Notes: generated from the letters alone by a model not told the origin. A DNA stretch of 64,000 nt from Schistocephalus solidus (GCA_017591395.1 WEDG01001539.1:1-64000); one strand, 5' to 3'. Positions 44,955 through 57,352 are shown, numbered from the stretch's first letter. Program-made: numbers and translations.

Positions 44955-45968
44955 GTGTCATTGCGCGGTGCACCAACCTTTCATCTGGCGAAATGGCTTT
45001 TCCGAAATTTGCGGTCGCTCACCTCGGACGCGACCACGACGGTCTGTTCAGCGACTCAATTCCTGCAACAGCTCCAGGGAGTGCAAATTACTGCAGACGA
45101 GGTGATGGTGTCATTCGATGTCACCTCTCTCTTCACCGCGATCCCACAAGGCCTGGCAGTCGAAACGGTCAGCGAACTGCTCGAGAGCAGGTACAACGAG
45201 ACGGCCGAGACGGTGAAAGGGAGACATCTCATCCAGCTCTTAAAATTCTGCCTGAAGACGTACTTCACTTTCGAAGGAACAACGTATGAGCAGGTCAAGG
45301 GGACGCCAATGGGATCGCCACTTTCGGGCTTCATCGCAGAGGCAGTTCTCCAAAAATTAGAGACCCTGGTTTTCGCAAATTACAAACCGAAATTCTGGAC
45401 TCGGTATGTGGACGATACCTTTGTCATCATCAAGCGGGATATGGTCAAGGAATTTCATGACAGCCTGAATTCTATTTTCCCTGACATCCAGTTTACAATG
45501 GAGGTGGAAGTCAACAACCAGCTGCCATTCCTAGACGTTCTCGTCCATCGAAAACCCTGCGGGAACCTTAAAACGACGGTGTATAGGAAGGCCACCAGTA
45601 CCCGCCAAATCCTTAGCTACCATAGCAAACATCCGTCATGTCACAAACGCAGTTGTGTTCGAACGCTATACAAAAGGGCTGAAACACACTGCAGCGAGCC
45701 AGGCGAAAGAAAGGCAGAACTTCGATACCTCCAACGCCTCTTCATGGCCAACGGGTATCCCCGCAACTTCATCGAACGTAGCAGACAGTGCAGGCAAATC
45801 CGACGGCCAGCGACCGAACAGCCAAAGATATGGCGAGCGTTGCCATACATTGACGGTGTTTCGGAGGCGGTCTCCCGTCTCCTAAGACCGATGGGGATCG
45901 GCATCGCCCACCGGCCGGAGTCAACCATTCGACATCTGGTTATGAGGCCTAAGGCCCCCTGCCCCTAG
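44955..45968 (+). pseudogene. PLE copy H: reverse transcriptase
   Basis: Uninterrupted frame of 337 codons with SFDVTSLFTAIPQGLAVETV (motif A), YFTFEGTTYEQVKGTPMGSP, RYVDDTFVIIKRD (motif C, 45401-45440), QLPFLDVLVHRKPCG, SCVRTLYKRAETHCSEPGER, GYPRNFIERSR and RALPYIDGVSEAVSRLLRP. Telomerase-related RT of the Penelope class. It ends at KAPCP-TAG where one C is missing from a C run, which separates it from the endonuclease. Confidence 0.95.
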
Positions 45969-46597
45969 GTGAAACCACAAACGTCATCTACCGGGTTCAA
46001 TGCAATTCCTGCGCAGTCAACTACATTGGAGAAACCGGGAAACGTCTGCAAACCCGGGTCGGAGAACACATGAGGGCGGTAAGAAGAATGGACCCGCTGT
46101 CTTTGGTGGCGGACCATTGCGCAGACTCTGGACACACGTTCGCCTTCCAGAATGCTGAAATTCTTGGTCGGGGAAGTGACCGCGTGTCAAGGGAAACCAT
46201 CGAGGCTTGGCACACGGGAACAACCTCCATCAATCGTTGTGTGACGCTTCCTACGGCCTACCAAGCCCTCCGGACGCAGCTCAATGATCGAAAGAGCCAA
46301 CGTGAACATGGGCCTAACGTGCATCCGAACATGGGTGAGTCCATGGCGGACACGCACGCAATCGCAACACAACCCAGACCCGACGAAGGAACAGTTATCG
46401 CCTCGGCCAGCTCAACCACTTATCCGGCAGGTGCGAATACACACGGAGGTGCGATCGCAACCAAGATTAACAGCCTGGGGCGGCAGCTTCGGTCGATGAG
46501 GGTACTGACGACTACTGCCAACGTGCGAACTCCGGCCCCCGACCAGATTGAGAACAAGCCATCACCCGCCCTCCCCAGTCCACCACGGACTCAGTGA
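45969..46597 (+). pseudogene. PLE copy H: GIY-YIG endonuclease and tail
   Basis: GETTNVIYRVQCNSCAVNY, IGETGKRLQTRVGEHMRAVR, ADSGHTFAFQNAEILGRGSD, RETIEAWHTGTTSINRCVTL, then a low-complexity tail. The VIY...YIG pair is the GIY-YIG signature, and C-x2-C (CNSC) is the short zinc-linker-type motif seen in PLEs. Cut from the RT by the shared stop. Confidence 0.94.
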
Positions 46598-46891
46598 ACA
46601 GGCAAAGAATGATCGCCAAGAATGAAACACCACCATGCTCATCAAGCAGCAAGATGACTGAGAATCTCCACCCCCAACCCGGCCCCTCCTCTACGCAAAT
46701 TCAAAAACCTTAGTAATCCCGTATTAGCCGAAATGTTACCACCTATAAATACTGTGAGGCGCGGTACAATATTTACCTCCGACGATGAAATCTTGTTTGA
46801 TTTTGAAACGTCAGGACAATAAAACCATGGTTCCCGTGATCGCCTCTTCTTCTCATTTATTTCCGGGTACGCGCATCTTCGCTTCTATTAG

Positions 46892-47124
<233 letters not shown>

Positions 47125-47871
47125 ATATATATATATATATACAGCTCGTCGATGCAGTCATAAGCCTGCTTCAAGGCAGTATACGATGAGAGCACCCCAC
47201 CGTAAAATGTCACAAATGGAGAGATAGCACACACGATACCAGTTAGGCTGATTATAGAAGGCACGACCATGGTCTTAAGCAACATGCTGGCGGACCTCGG
47301 GGAAAGCATTTCACCCAGCTCTCGCACACGACTATCAACCAGGGCTCTATAAAATGCAATCTCAGCACGCCAACCACACCACCACAACCATGCACGACTG
47401 ACGGGATGGACCAATAAGATTGTTCAGCGTGTGGGTCTCCATATGGTGTAGTCCCTGCATTTAATCCCATAAATTTTCCGAGCCCCAAAAATATCAACGA
47501 TGAAGGTTAAATATATTCCCATAGGTGCCCCAGATTAATTAGATTTGTTTTCCAATTATAACAAAATCGGGACACAAAATGTAATCACACAACCGGCCAG
47601 GATGAGTTACCGGCCTCACTAAGGGATGCACTGCTAACCTTCCGCGAGACAGGAGTCTAAGAAAGGTGCTGGTAAAACGGGTCGTTGGCAAACTGGCCAT
47701 CACTTATGTAGGACATATATGCGACAAAATGCTATCTTAAACAGACACCCTCCTAGAGACTGTGTCGAAATCAGACAAACCGATTATTTTAGGCGACTTA
47801 AATGTCTGATTAGACACAGAACGCGCAGACGATAGACGCGAAGAGGCCAGTTATAGGATGCAGTATAGAAG

Positions 47872-48310
47872 ATGCGATCGCCGGAAAAAGAAGTTTCGGA
47901 TTCTCACTCGAACCCAGTACCGGAGACCGTCGCAGATAGGGGGCGATGAGGCACAAGAGGTGTAGTAATTGCAGGACACAGTTGCCATGCGATTACATGT
48001 TCACAATAATAAGCAGCCCCTGCGTTCACTGCTGGGGGTTCATGTTTGATGCAATATTGGCGGTCGAGTCGTTAGTGGCCGTGATTTCGTCATCGTTGTT
48101 AATTCTTGGCGTGATAATCACTCGGCTATTCGGCTAACTGTCAATGAAACTGTTGGTCAGCAGTCGCCCCCCCCCCCCAGGTAGTAAATGACTGCACTTG
48201 TTAATGGACTGCGATTCTTGCACCTCCAATGCCGTTAACTGCGACTGCCTCTGATGATGAGTCCAAGTGAGAATTCGAAACTTCAGGCTAATAAACTTTC
48301 TGCTCCAGCG
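47872..48310. mobile_element. Short element with inverted PLE-type ends
   Basis: The left end GCGATCGCCGGAAAAAGAAG...GGATTCTCACTCGAA (47875-47915) is inverted at the right end CTGATGATGAGTCCAAGTG, then GAGAATTCGAAACTTCAGGC (48250-48290) and CCAGCGATCGCAA. A (C)n run lies at 48167-48178. The right end has an intact CTGATGA box and a four-base stem I (GCCT/AGGC). Confidence 0.65.
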
Positions 48311-48439
48311 ATCGCAATTTTTTTCTTCTGAACCGTCGTTGATCCTTGGCTTAATACGGACTCGACAATTAACGACTCGGGTGTGGACTAACAAGCTATC
48401 ATCGCACCAAATACGACCCTTAGCAATGAATTTGCGTGC

Positions 48440-48530
48440 TTCTGATAGTGAACTCGAGTGAGAATCCAAAACTGTAGACTAATGAACTTCTTACTCCAAC
48501 GATCGTAACTCCTTCTTCTGAGTGGGCCAC
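48440..48530 (+). repeat. Additional PLE-type end
   Basis: CTGATAGTGAACTCGAGTG, GAGAATCCAAAACTGTAGAC, CCAACGATCGTAACTCC: a further, more degenerate copy of the same end in the same direction as 48250. Confidence 0.6.
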
Positions 48531-49045
48531 GCACCCTGTCGAGGGAGGTTAGGCTGCGACAGCAATGCACTCATCCTCATAAAGGCCTACAAGGAACGCA
48601 TTCTTCTCCTGACCAACACCTTCTCCAGCCACCCGATCGGGAGAAGACGACAACTGGCAAATACAAAATAATCAGAAATGAAATCCACTCGCTACTCCAG
48701 GAAAATTGCATTAGACCATTTTTACAGTTGGCGAAGGTGAGCCTTTCGCAAAAAAGATACTGAATGCTTCCATTGAATGATCGAAATCGAGGACAGACAT
48801 AAACAGACGACAGAATGAGGCTGCAATTCGGCACATTCATAGACAACAACAAGTGGACAACAACGACAACGGCCAATTACGGATGGGCGCGATGTTAGTC
48901 AATGAAGAGAAATTCCCCGATAGCGGGTGTTTTATGCAATTTATGTGAGATGGAGAAGTCGTAATGATAATGTTTGACCAAAATTCAAAAAATGGCTATG
49001 AGAAATAGGCAAGGCAAGTAGTTTCATCTACCAAGTCACACACAC

Positions 49046-49243
49046 CTTCACGAGATCTCCTTTTTGAACGAGATCGACAGGAATGCGGCGCTCCCGAAAG
49101 TTATCTGGTAAGTCAAAGGCCACCATATTGCCGGAGACGCCGGTTTTGGCGTTATCCTTATTCACCGAAGGCGGGGGTTCCAGAATTACCGCCTCCTTAG
49201 CTTTAAGTGAGAGCAACTTCGAGATGGCCTCGGAAGTCTTGCC
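49046..49243 (-). CDS. ATP7: ATP7 exon: start of the actuator domain
   Basis: Opens with GKTSEAISKLLSLKAKEAVIL, the helix that leads from TM4 into the actuator domain. A charged loop follows, and then RRIPVDLVQKGDLVK, the strand before the PGD turn. Phase 0. The donor GTGTGT opens the 8.5-kb intron that holds the inverted PLE pair. Confidence 0.96.
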
Positions 49244-49412
49244 CTGAAATGGCAGAGGAAGACAGAGTAGCAGGAAAAGAGTAAAGGAAATCTCTCTCTC
49301 TCTATCTCAAATTTAATTCACATAGGCAGTTTTTTTCAATGGCTTATGGAGTGGTTCGCACTTTTACGGCATTGAGGGGAAGTGTGACAGTAACTCAGAC
49401 AAAAATACGTAC

Positions 49413-49646
49413 CTTAGCTAGATGTTCAAGCCACCGACCCAGAGAGACAAAGAGGAATAACATCGGAGAGGTCTCAAACACTGTTTTGGGACTGGTTGGC
49501 CACTGATGGCACATGGCGAGGATGACTACAACGACAGAATAAGCGTAGGCTACGGAGGAGGCCATGACTATTAGGACGTCCATATTGGCCATGCCATGTT
49601 TCAGTGACTTATAGGCTTGACCGTAGAAATGACGTCCACTGATAGT
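49413..49646 (-). CDS. ATP7: ATP7 exon: TM2 end, TM3 and TM4
   Basis: Runs from GRHFYGQAYKSLKHG through MANMDVLIVMASSVAYAYS (TM3) to SPMLFLFVSLGRWLEHLAK (TM4). The FY..AYKSL, ANMDVLI and GRWLEHLAK phrases are diagnostic of ATP7-type copper pumps. 78 codons, phase 0, donor GTACGT. Confidence 0.97.
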
Positions 49647-49758
49647 CTGTAATGATGGAGTGAAAAACCGAGAGTGCAGGTGATAAATATATGTGCATAG
49701 AACAAGGCGGAGGGAATGGTGGAGACTAAAATATCTAAAGATGAACAGTGGAACGCAC

Positions 49759-49996
49759 CTGCACATGCGTAGCTAATATCCAGAGAATCAGGTTTTCCCA
49801 GGACAGACCGGGAATAACCATGGGCTGAGACCAAGTAGGTCGCCCCGGAGCATTTGAAAGGGACCGATTCGAAGGCACCATAAGGTGAAAGGGACATTCC
49901 TCACCGGCATGATGCGGCCAAAGGGACATGAAAACCAGCATAGTGAGCATCGTTGGCAGGCCAAAGATAAGGCTAATGAAGAAAGAGGTCCGCCAT
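49759..49996 (-). CDS. ATP7: ATP7 exon: TM1 and start of TM2
   Basis: Encodes WRTSFFISLIFGLPTMLTML (TM1, like the WKKSF..SLVFGIPVM region of ATP7B), a lumenal loop, and IPGLSWENLILWILATHVQ (start of TM2). The loop contains HH, two asparagines and one cysteine. Phase is correct, with donor GTGCGT. The upstream intron is 2.76 kb. Confidence 0.95.
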
Positions 49997-50419
49997 CTGC
50001 ACGCAAGTGAACAAGAACACGAGCGATAAAATAGTGGCAGAAAGCGGACAAGCAGTGGTTTAAAGGAATGAGGATGGAACGAGTACTGACTCTTTGAATA
50101 CCGACTACGCTCTACCAAAACCAAAACTCGTTCAAATAGAAGCTGTCAGAAATTAACAGACCAACAAAGAATACGACTAAGTAGCGGAAATGAGCACAAG
50201 CATTGCCTTCCAAAAAATAAGTACCAAATAATAGTTTTAGAGGTTGTGTGTGACGAGGACCACCACCAGCGCAGCACTGAAAACTTGCACTTGAATTATA
50301 TTGCGACATTAATGGAAGATGCTGGGCGAGGAAAAACTGATACCGATCTAAAGTGTGTATAGAGCAAATTTTCCACGCTATACTACACCTGACGTGCTGT
50401 TAGTCGCGTGCTGGAAGTT

Positions 50420-51090
50420 TAACAACTGACCGCCGACTCGCGTTCTCTCTAGACTGTGTACCAGGAAGAACTGGCTCCTCCTCCTCCTCAATGTGACCTT
50501 TACGGCAAATCATTTCCGTGGGAGATCAGAGTACCTTGCGTGTAGTAACCAAGGCGTGCGTTACGACTAAAGTTGTTGGGCATATCAGCCACTGAGTTAA
50601 AGTCTAAAGGCATTCGCTCTGATCGGAAGATTTTGGGTGTGGAAAAGAAGAGGCAGATGCCGCACAAATATTTCTCACTATAAATTCACACGCAAGTGAC
50701 CGCTGTTACGTCGTTTCCGACCGTGTGCCCCAGAACAGGGTGGGCGCAGGGACGGTGACTTACGCGTGAATTAGTTTATAGTAATAGTAAACTTGCGTGC
50801 ATACACTACACTCTCTCGTTCCTCACCCATCTCGGCTCGGTATAAAGACAGGGTCAGGAAGATCGGACACAGGTTCGGGTGCAGTGACTGACAGAGTTTA
50901 CCAGCCTGACTACACGCGCCACACACGACCTTGTTACCCAAACAAACCTCAGGTTTTCAGGGAGTGAGGTGCTCGGACCTCACATGCGTGGGAGTGCCGT
51001 AGAGGTCAAAGTAAGGAACCATTGCAGCCCGAATCTCTATCCACCAGTCGGCCGCTCCCACCAAAACACACCTCTGGCCGCTGTACCCTC
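50420..51090. repeat. Two R2 copies head to head
   Basis: 50420-50720 is a minus-strand R2 copy (ggctcctcctcc, tgacctttacgg, cacacgcaagtgaccg) that meets a plus-strand copy at 50725-51090 (gcagggacggtgacttacgc, tagtaatagtaaacttgcg, gggagtgccgtagaggtca, accattgcagcccg). The junction at about 50725 is the R2 end. Confidence 0.6.
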
Positions 51091-51179
51091 GCAACAGCCG
51101 AGGACGAACGACATTGGATGTACTAGCACGTGCAATGTAAGCCGACATTCTGAAACGTGTTTTTTCAATTAGAAAAGAG

Positions 51180-51860
51180 TATTTAAGTAGAGTTACAACA
51201 TAAATTATCCAGTAGCACGATCTCCTTTCCGGCTGCCCGAAAAAACTGAACTCCGTAAAAATAACTACTTCGGCGAAATGAATTATTGTCCATTGATTTT
51301 CGATTCCCTTTTAAATTCAAATAAGTTTTATAGAAAAAATGCACAAAAATATTGTTGTTTGTACTCATTTATTAGTACATTACGTCTTCGTCAAATTTTA
51401 CACTTCAAGAGGGGGCTTTCGGTTTTAAAAGGTTCCAAATGAAACTCTTTACGAAGCCAACATGTATTTTCATAAAGCATGGACGAAATCCACTGCAAGA
51501 ATTTATGAGCCTTCTTCATAATAGCCTACAGAGAAGTATCATTTTCGCTAAAGGGAACACATACAGCTTGCGGTTTGGAAACCGCGAATGCAGGTGTAGA
51601 ATCGGAAGTTTTGCTTAAAAACCGAAAAAAAATTACATTTTCTTCAAGTATTAACTTTGAACAAGACGTAGTTCGCGACCAAATCGGTACGGGAAACAAT
51701 ATTCCTGTGCATATTTTCTATAAAATACACTTGAATATAAAAAGGCATCCAAAATCAAAGGATAGTAATTCATATAAAAGTTCACTCCAGAAGACTGGAA
51801 ATGAGCACAAGTGTAGGTTGACTGGGCATTTTCCCACACCCGGTTGCTCACGAACAAAAC
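51180..51860. repeat. Inverted repeat with about 240-bp spacer
   Basis: 51180-51365 (minus) resembles 51680-51800 (plus): both read aacaatatt...gtgcat-tttctataaaa, then ttgaat-taaaa, aaaatcaa-gga, aattcat. The arms are moderately diverged. No recognised coding content. Confidence 0.5.
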
Positions 51861-52289
51861 CAGACTTCACATTGAAATGTCTGTATTCGTAAGAGAGGAT
51901 AAAAGTCCCATTGGAGATGCTCTCGCAAGCAAACCTAATGATATCAAAGCTGATTCAAAAACAGTAGCAAACACCTTTTCTTAAGTCTGATGCAGCAGAG
52001 TTATCCATAAGGGCAAATTCCTGAGGACAACCACAGCAAGACTGAAGTGAATCCTGTGTGGTTTAGTTTGCAGTGCTGGGAAAGCAATGCTCTCTTCACA
52101 CCCATTCCGAAAAAACTGAGCCTTGGTCTAGTGGCTGGTCAGGCAGTCGGTAATTGTCACCGAGTGTTGAAATCTACACAGGATTTTGCACACTCGCATG
52201 CCATACACGTAAGGCCTGGTATTAAAGCCACTGTACCAGGAACTGGGTTAAACCAACAGACTGTGTGTGCATGTTTGTGCCTCCCTAAA

Positions 52290-52570
52290 CGGGCCCTGTG
52301 GCAGATGCGCTAGGCCAAATGAGGGTAGAGCAGGCGTTATTGTTATTTGGGATAAGGTCCCATAAAAAATGCCAAACATGGGGGTGCGCAGGCCCAAAAA
52401 GGGCACGCGTAGGTGCAGACTCATGCTGCATCCCGCTCTCCCACTCCGTAGGAGATAATTCCTCTGCGACCGACCCCGCCTCCGGTCTTCTTGACTATGT
52501 CTTGACATCGGGCACAGACGGGTGAAGGAAGAGAGAGTGCGGTAGAGGCAGTATAAGTCTACTAGCCCTT
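52290..52570 (-). repeat. R2 fragment
   Basis: Shares the ccggtcttcttgactatgtc block, a gacatcgggcac block and agtctactag with the other R2 copies. Confidence 0.55.
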
Positions 52571-52756
52571 ACGACGGTCGAACTAACAATGAATTCAATG
52601 AATGGCTGCCGCTGGAGCAATAATTACAGGAGTGAGTTGTCACGTCCGTCATATTTTAATACCAAATATACGCTTGTGAGTCCCGGTGAATAGGTAAAAT
52701 GGTTTCCACCAGAGAGAAAAAATGAAAAGGAGACTGGGATACGGACGCATGATTAC

Positions 52757-52827
52757 CTGTCAGCTTCGTCCCTTCCACGTGTCAAACTTGATGACGGTTG
52801 AAAAACTGAGGCCTCAAAGCCCATATC
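52757..52827 (-). CDS. ATP7: ATP7 exon: end of copper-binding domain 2 and linker
   Basis: A 71-nt exon. The acceptor TTCTTAG is followed by DMGFEASVF, the last strand of the domain, then a Ser/Arg linker to EAD and donor GTAATC. It leaves two bases that join the A of the next exon to give Arg before WRTSFF. Confidence 0.92.
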
Positions 52828-53460
52828 CTAAGAAGGCGTATAAAGAGTAAATAAAACGAGTTTCGCAAAGAACCAGAGGCGTATTTTAGAAAGGATAATT
52901 TGAGCTATATGTTTATGCATATAAGAGCATTTTCAGACAGATAATTTGTAAAGATAACTGGTCTTCGTAATTGAGGGATAAATCACCTTGATTTGTGTGG
53001 CAAACGGAAAGGAAGAAAATGAAGTAATTTGTGGATTCCTGGGAAGACTAGAACTAGACGTTTTTTAGTGTAGTTTGGTAAACACATAAGCAAGTATATA
53101 CAGGTATGTAGATGGGTATAGGGAAATAGGTAACATGTATTGGGAAGAACACCACGCAGATGCCAGTGACCGTTTCCGGCTTATTTATCGTCGTTGGACA
53201 CCTTTCATCCAGTTGCAGACCAGTTCAAATTCATGCGATTTCTAGGTATAGTTTTTTTCCTCCACTAAATTGCGTTGGCTTGAAAGATTAAGGTAGCATT
53301 GTGGATCGAACCGAAAAGTGAAGCAGCTTATGTAAAAGTGGCCAGGACATATGATATATTTGATGGCCAACGTACAAAGACAATGTGTACGCTCTCTCCC
53401 GGCCGTGAACAAATTTCCAAATACCAGCATTGGAGGGGAAGGAAGGCGATAAACGCTTAC

Positions 53461-53622
53461 CTCTATGGCTTCAATTATGGCGCGATGACCGATCAAGCGT
53501 GGATCATAAGTTACTTTCCCACGCTTTGTTGCCAAGGCCACAGCAACGTTTTGTATTCCAGTAAGCTTCTGTAAGTTGGTCTCGATAGCGTTGACACAGG
53601 AGCTGCAGGTCATCCCAGTAAT
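53461..53622 (-). CDS. ATP7: ATP7 exon: copper-binding domain 2
   Basis: Opens with ITGMTCSSC, the second copper site, followed by VNAIETNLQKLTGIQNVAVAL and KVTYDPRLIG. The exon is 54 codons, phase 0 at both ends, with donor GTAAGC. Domains at this position, nearest the membrane, are needed for transport in the human proteins; I infer the same here. Confidence 0.96.
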
Positions 53623-54304
53623 CTAGGTATCACAAGGGACGGCAAGAAAGCAGAAAATTTTCCAGTGTTAAATGGAACATAAATGACGGGGTTCTGAAGC
53701 TGAAGACATGCATTTTTAAAGTAAATAAATATAGTTTTCTGCCACCCAAACATACTTTCATGTATTCAAGACTTTTGCGACCACAAGAGCGATATCCGCA
53801 ATGGCTACATAGTGCTGGCCACTCTGGCTCTTGTCATTTTCACTATAAGTAATTCAGCTCAATCAAGCCCCTATCGACTAGGTAGCTCAAAAGAGCTCAT
53901 ATGCTATTCTTTTATTTAGTTTCTGATGATGGATTACTGTAAGGGTCTGACTGACTGTTCAAACAATCGATCAGTTTTCTTTTCAACGAGTTGTGTCAAC
54001 AAGATAAAAAGAGAATGCGTGTAAAGCACGTTTCACGTTTCCTATTGGAGATAATTTTCAAGACAATGCTTGTAAAACGAGCATTAATGAGCGAAATCAC
54101 CTAATATTTCCTATGACAAACAATGGAAAAAAAGGATCATTCGGGAGGTGAGGCAAATATGCTTAAAGCCAGTGCAACATCATGCGAGTGATAAAAGTCA
54201 GGTAGATGTATTGATGAAGCCACCGTTCAGCCGTTCTCGGCCCTTGGGTCATTCGGTTGGCAATACAGAGGCTAAATTGACATTCTCCAATCAGCAGTAC
54301 TTAC

Positions 54305-54480
54305 GGTGAGGTCTAAAGTTTGAAGTGCACCACCTCCAACAGGGTCCGTGGATTCTAAAACTTCAGCAGAAAATCCCAAGCTCTCAATACAATCGGCGAG
54401 ATCAGCCGGCTGAACAAGGGCTGGATCGTATTCAACCTCGGCCTTCATTGTCAAGAGGCCAACGAGAGAGAACTTTACGC
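54305..54480 (-). CDS. ATP7: ATP7 exon: second half of copper-binding domain 1
   Basis: Follows a TTTACAG acceptor. It completes the ferredoxin-like fold (VKFSLVGLLTMKAEVEYDP, then DLADCIESLGFSAEVLES) and adds a short Gly-rich linker to LDLT. The donor is GTAAGT. It runs straight into the next copper-binding domain, so the two domains are only about 15-20 residues apart. Confidence 0.95.
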
Positions 54481-55939
54481 CTGTAAATCAAAAACAAGCA
54501 CAAGTACGCCTATAAAATCAGCTAACGATGCAGAAGACAGAAACAGCAGCAATAAACTCTAGGCACAAAAGTCCAACAGGCACCGGAGAAAGTTCACTTA
54601 TGATCACAAAATGGCAGGTGAAAAGCACCAAAAACGATTGTGAGACTAACTTTAATCGTCAAGCTTATGCCACGAGAAAGACTACCTGCAGACTTTAAAC
54701 CCCCTAGTGGCTGAATTGTCGCAATAGTGGCGAAATGCCAGCAAGAGTGCGCATTCGGAGAAGGCCCCAGCTACAAGTCAGTGAGAAGAGTCCAGGAAAT
54801 CATAGCAAAATAGGATCAGCCTTTAAAGCACATCTATTTTGATGTCATTCGAATACTTGGACTTCCTATCGATAGTGCCATCTGTGCAAACTACCGCACA
54901 GTTTGCGATCTTCATAGAGTTAAAAGAAAGTGGTTCCAGAGACTACGATTTTGAATAAGCTCAAGTGAAACAGGCTACGAATAGTCTAAAAGAGCGGAAC
55001 AGGCTACGAATAATCTAAAAGAGCGGTTGCAAAGATAGCCGACCGAACTCAGTTGAGTGCAGGTTCGTGGTGGAGGCGTCTTCGGCAGTCTATACTCCCC
55101 CTCCCTCCAGATTGGATACGGTACAATGATCCAACAACAGCAACTGATCTCCAATATCGATGATGTGCCACTAATCATTCGTCCAGGGGCTCGTCCACGG
55201 CAGCACAAGGTGCTCATGGTACTGATATGCACCGGTCAAGGATACCGTCACCCTTAAAACAGGTGTAACAAAAATGGAAAGGATATGCGGCTGAACTTTA
55301 GGCATTTGCGGAAGTTCGGATAGACGTTTCTTCTAAAAAATTTTTTGCGTTACGGAGTTGCGAAAGAAGGCGTGGGAATGACTATCGACGCTCGTGAATC
55401 TACTGCTCAACGTCGGTTCCAGAGGACTAGGATGCACCGGAATTCAATGAAAAATACGACGGCTTGTCGGATAAGGCAGTGGTAAGGCCCAGTGAAAAGT
55501 TCATTTCAAATGTTAATCACCCCCAGGCCATAAAGTTTTTAAGGCACGAAACTGCATAATCATACAATTTGAATAGCATTATTTACATCAAAAATAGTCT
55601 TCAACAGTGGAAAACTCTACCGCATGGCCATTCAGAAAAGAAAAGTTGTGATGCGTGGACAGAAACCCTGTCAGGAGCACAGTCGTACAACAAACCCTCA
55701 GCTATGCGTTTTCGTTTTTCATCTCTAATGCGCGTCGGTAGCCACAAATATGGGGGAAAATATGACTATAAAGTAGGGCACAGGCGAAAAAATGGGGTTG
55801 AACAGTGAAAACTGAGGGAAGAAAAAGTCTTTTCGACCATCAGATTCCCGAAGGAGAAGAGCATAAGTGTGCAGCGGGTCAGTCGAAAGTTATGAAAAAG
55901 AAGTACGGCATACGGTTAGAAAGAGGAAGCGGTACCCAC

Positions 55940-56050
55940 CGTTTACTTTACGGAGGGCGTCCTCGATGGTGCGGACGCAACTACTGCAAGTCATTCCAAC
56001 TACTCGGAGATAGCACCGCCTCAGCGCCGTGCTGTCAGACGGGCGGCGAC
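55940..56050 (-). CDS. ATP7: ATP7 exon: first half of copper-binding domain 1
   Basis: First exon I can identify. It begins in phase after a TTCAG acceptor with RRPSDSTALRR, then a beta strand and the Cu(I) site GMTCSSC, then the helix VRTIEDALRKVN, ending with G before GTGGGT. The two cysteines of MTCSSC bind copper in this family. A phase-1 exon must precede it; I searched 56.05-64 kb by eye and found none that I would defend, so further copper-binding domains may lie upstream. Confidence 0.93.
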
Positions 56051-56298
56051 CTGAACAGGAACAGAAGGTAAGGGGTCGGGCCTCCGATTGAGTGCGGCGA
56101 CATCTGTCTTCAGGACGGCTTCTTTGACAGAGTGTGGAGTCACTGCAGCAACGGATAAAATAGGGCGAAAAGAGCGTTGAAGCCAAAGAAGATAATAGTA
56201 ACGTTAAAAGGAGGAAAGAAGGGGAACCTAACGCGAGGAAGGCAACAACCCTCCTCGACAAGCCTGATACTGCGTAGGCACTAAAAGGGAAAGTAAAT

Positions 56299-56322
56299 AC
56301 ATACATACATACATACATACAT
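56299..56322. repeat. (ACAT)n microsatellite
   Basis: About six units of ACAT. Confidence 0.95.
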
Positions 56323-56959
56323 TGGAAGTGAGGAATCTATTTCCGAACAAGGCAGACAGGCTTAAAAACGAGAACCTCCTCCATGGGATAGCGAAACACG
56401 TATTGATTCAGCTCACCAGGGGCGTAGATGCTACTTCGCACCCCACTATAGCAGTTTAAAGCGATAACTGTTTAGTTCGAAAAATGCACAGAAGATTATT
56501 CCACACGAACTGCTAGCGGTCAGTCTATTCAAACATGAAACTGGCTTGACCTGTACACGAGACGCTCCCTAAAACGTCTAATACACAGAAATGACTTTCA
56601 AATGCAGCTTATGACTTGCGTACATATTAGGATCGTACGAGCAAGCCCAATAAACATCCGCTGCATACAACCGAGTGTCAGCAAGCATGATGAGTGGACG
56701 GTCGATTAGAAGGTAGTTTTGTTCACTAAAATGGTTGCACAGCAGTTCCGTTAAATACACAACTAGGAGGTGAAATTGGCTCACGTATGTAACTACCAAA
56801 ATCATGTGAGTGGCTTGCCTACGACTGAAGGTTCACGCTGTCGAGCACAGAACACAAGCTAATTCCCAGTAGGCTTGACTCGGCTGGGCCAATGCTGTTG
56901 AGACGAGAAAAGACGGATTACTGATACAGAGGAATCTATCTTTATGCAAATCAGCACAC

Positions 56960-57330
56960 CCCTTGCTCAATCTATTTCGTACCAAATTTTGTGGTTTGGA
57001 AGAATGTCAGTCAAAAAATTAACCCAGTCATACTCAGGACTGGCGCTGAGGTTGCAAGGGTTCCTCCATAAATATGACCTTTACGGAATTCCCATTTACA
57101 CGAGACCGAGGACGCCGTCACTTGAGGGAGGCCAAGCACTCAAGAACCAGCTACTGTGTGGCACAGGAAGAGGCACTCTTTAGCTTTGCCCATTCTCACT
57201 TCCAGCCATCATAACATCGCTTTGCCATCGAAGCCAGGTGGGCGAGGAAGGAGGTCGTGATATATGGAGCGAAAGTCTGCGCAATATAAACAACATTCAC
57301 GGCTGTATCCAACTCGAGGGACTGTGTGAA
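56960..57330 (-). repeat. Probable R2 relative
   Basis: Contains atgacctttacggaattccc like the 50.5-kb copy, followed by a gaggccaagcac stretch. Weak match; a (C)n run follows at 57339-57352. Confidence 0.35.
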
Positions 57331-57352
57331 CTTCACCCCACCCCCCCCCCCC

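Larger units (their letters stand above)
44335..46860 (+). mobile_element. Penelope-like element copy H (right arm of an inverted pair)
   Basis: Longest PLE in the window: N-terminal region (ELADKLRNITHSSQEENEVL, MSSKQLSPAQLKVLSHEACF), RT, GIY-YIG, non-coding tail, and an end sequence (46780-46860) with GACGATGAAATC and TTTGAAACGTC. Frame shifts lie near 44590 and 44842/44918 (one A lost, one gained), plus the RT stop shared with copy G. Inserted in an ATP7 intron. Followed by a 137-bp (TA)n tract. Confidence 0.95.

Noticed and set aside
56578..56805. Minus-strand ORF upstream of the first ATP7 exon
   Set aside because: No copper-binding motif and no splice sites of the right phase that I can defend.
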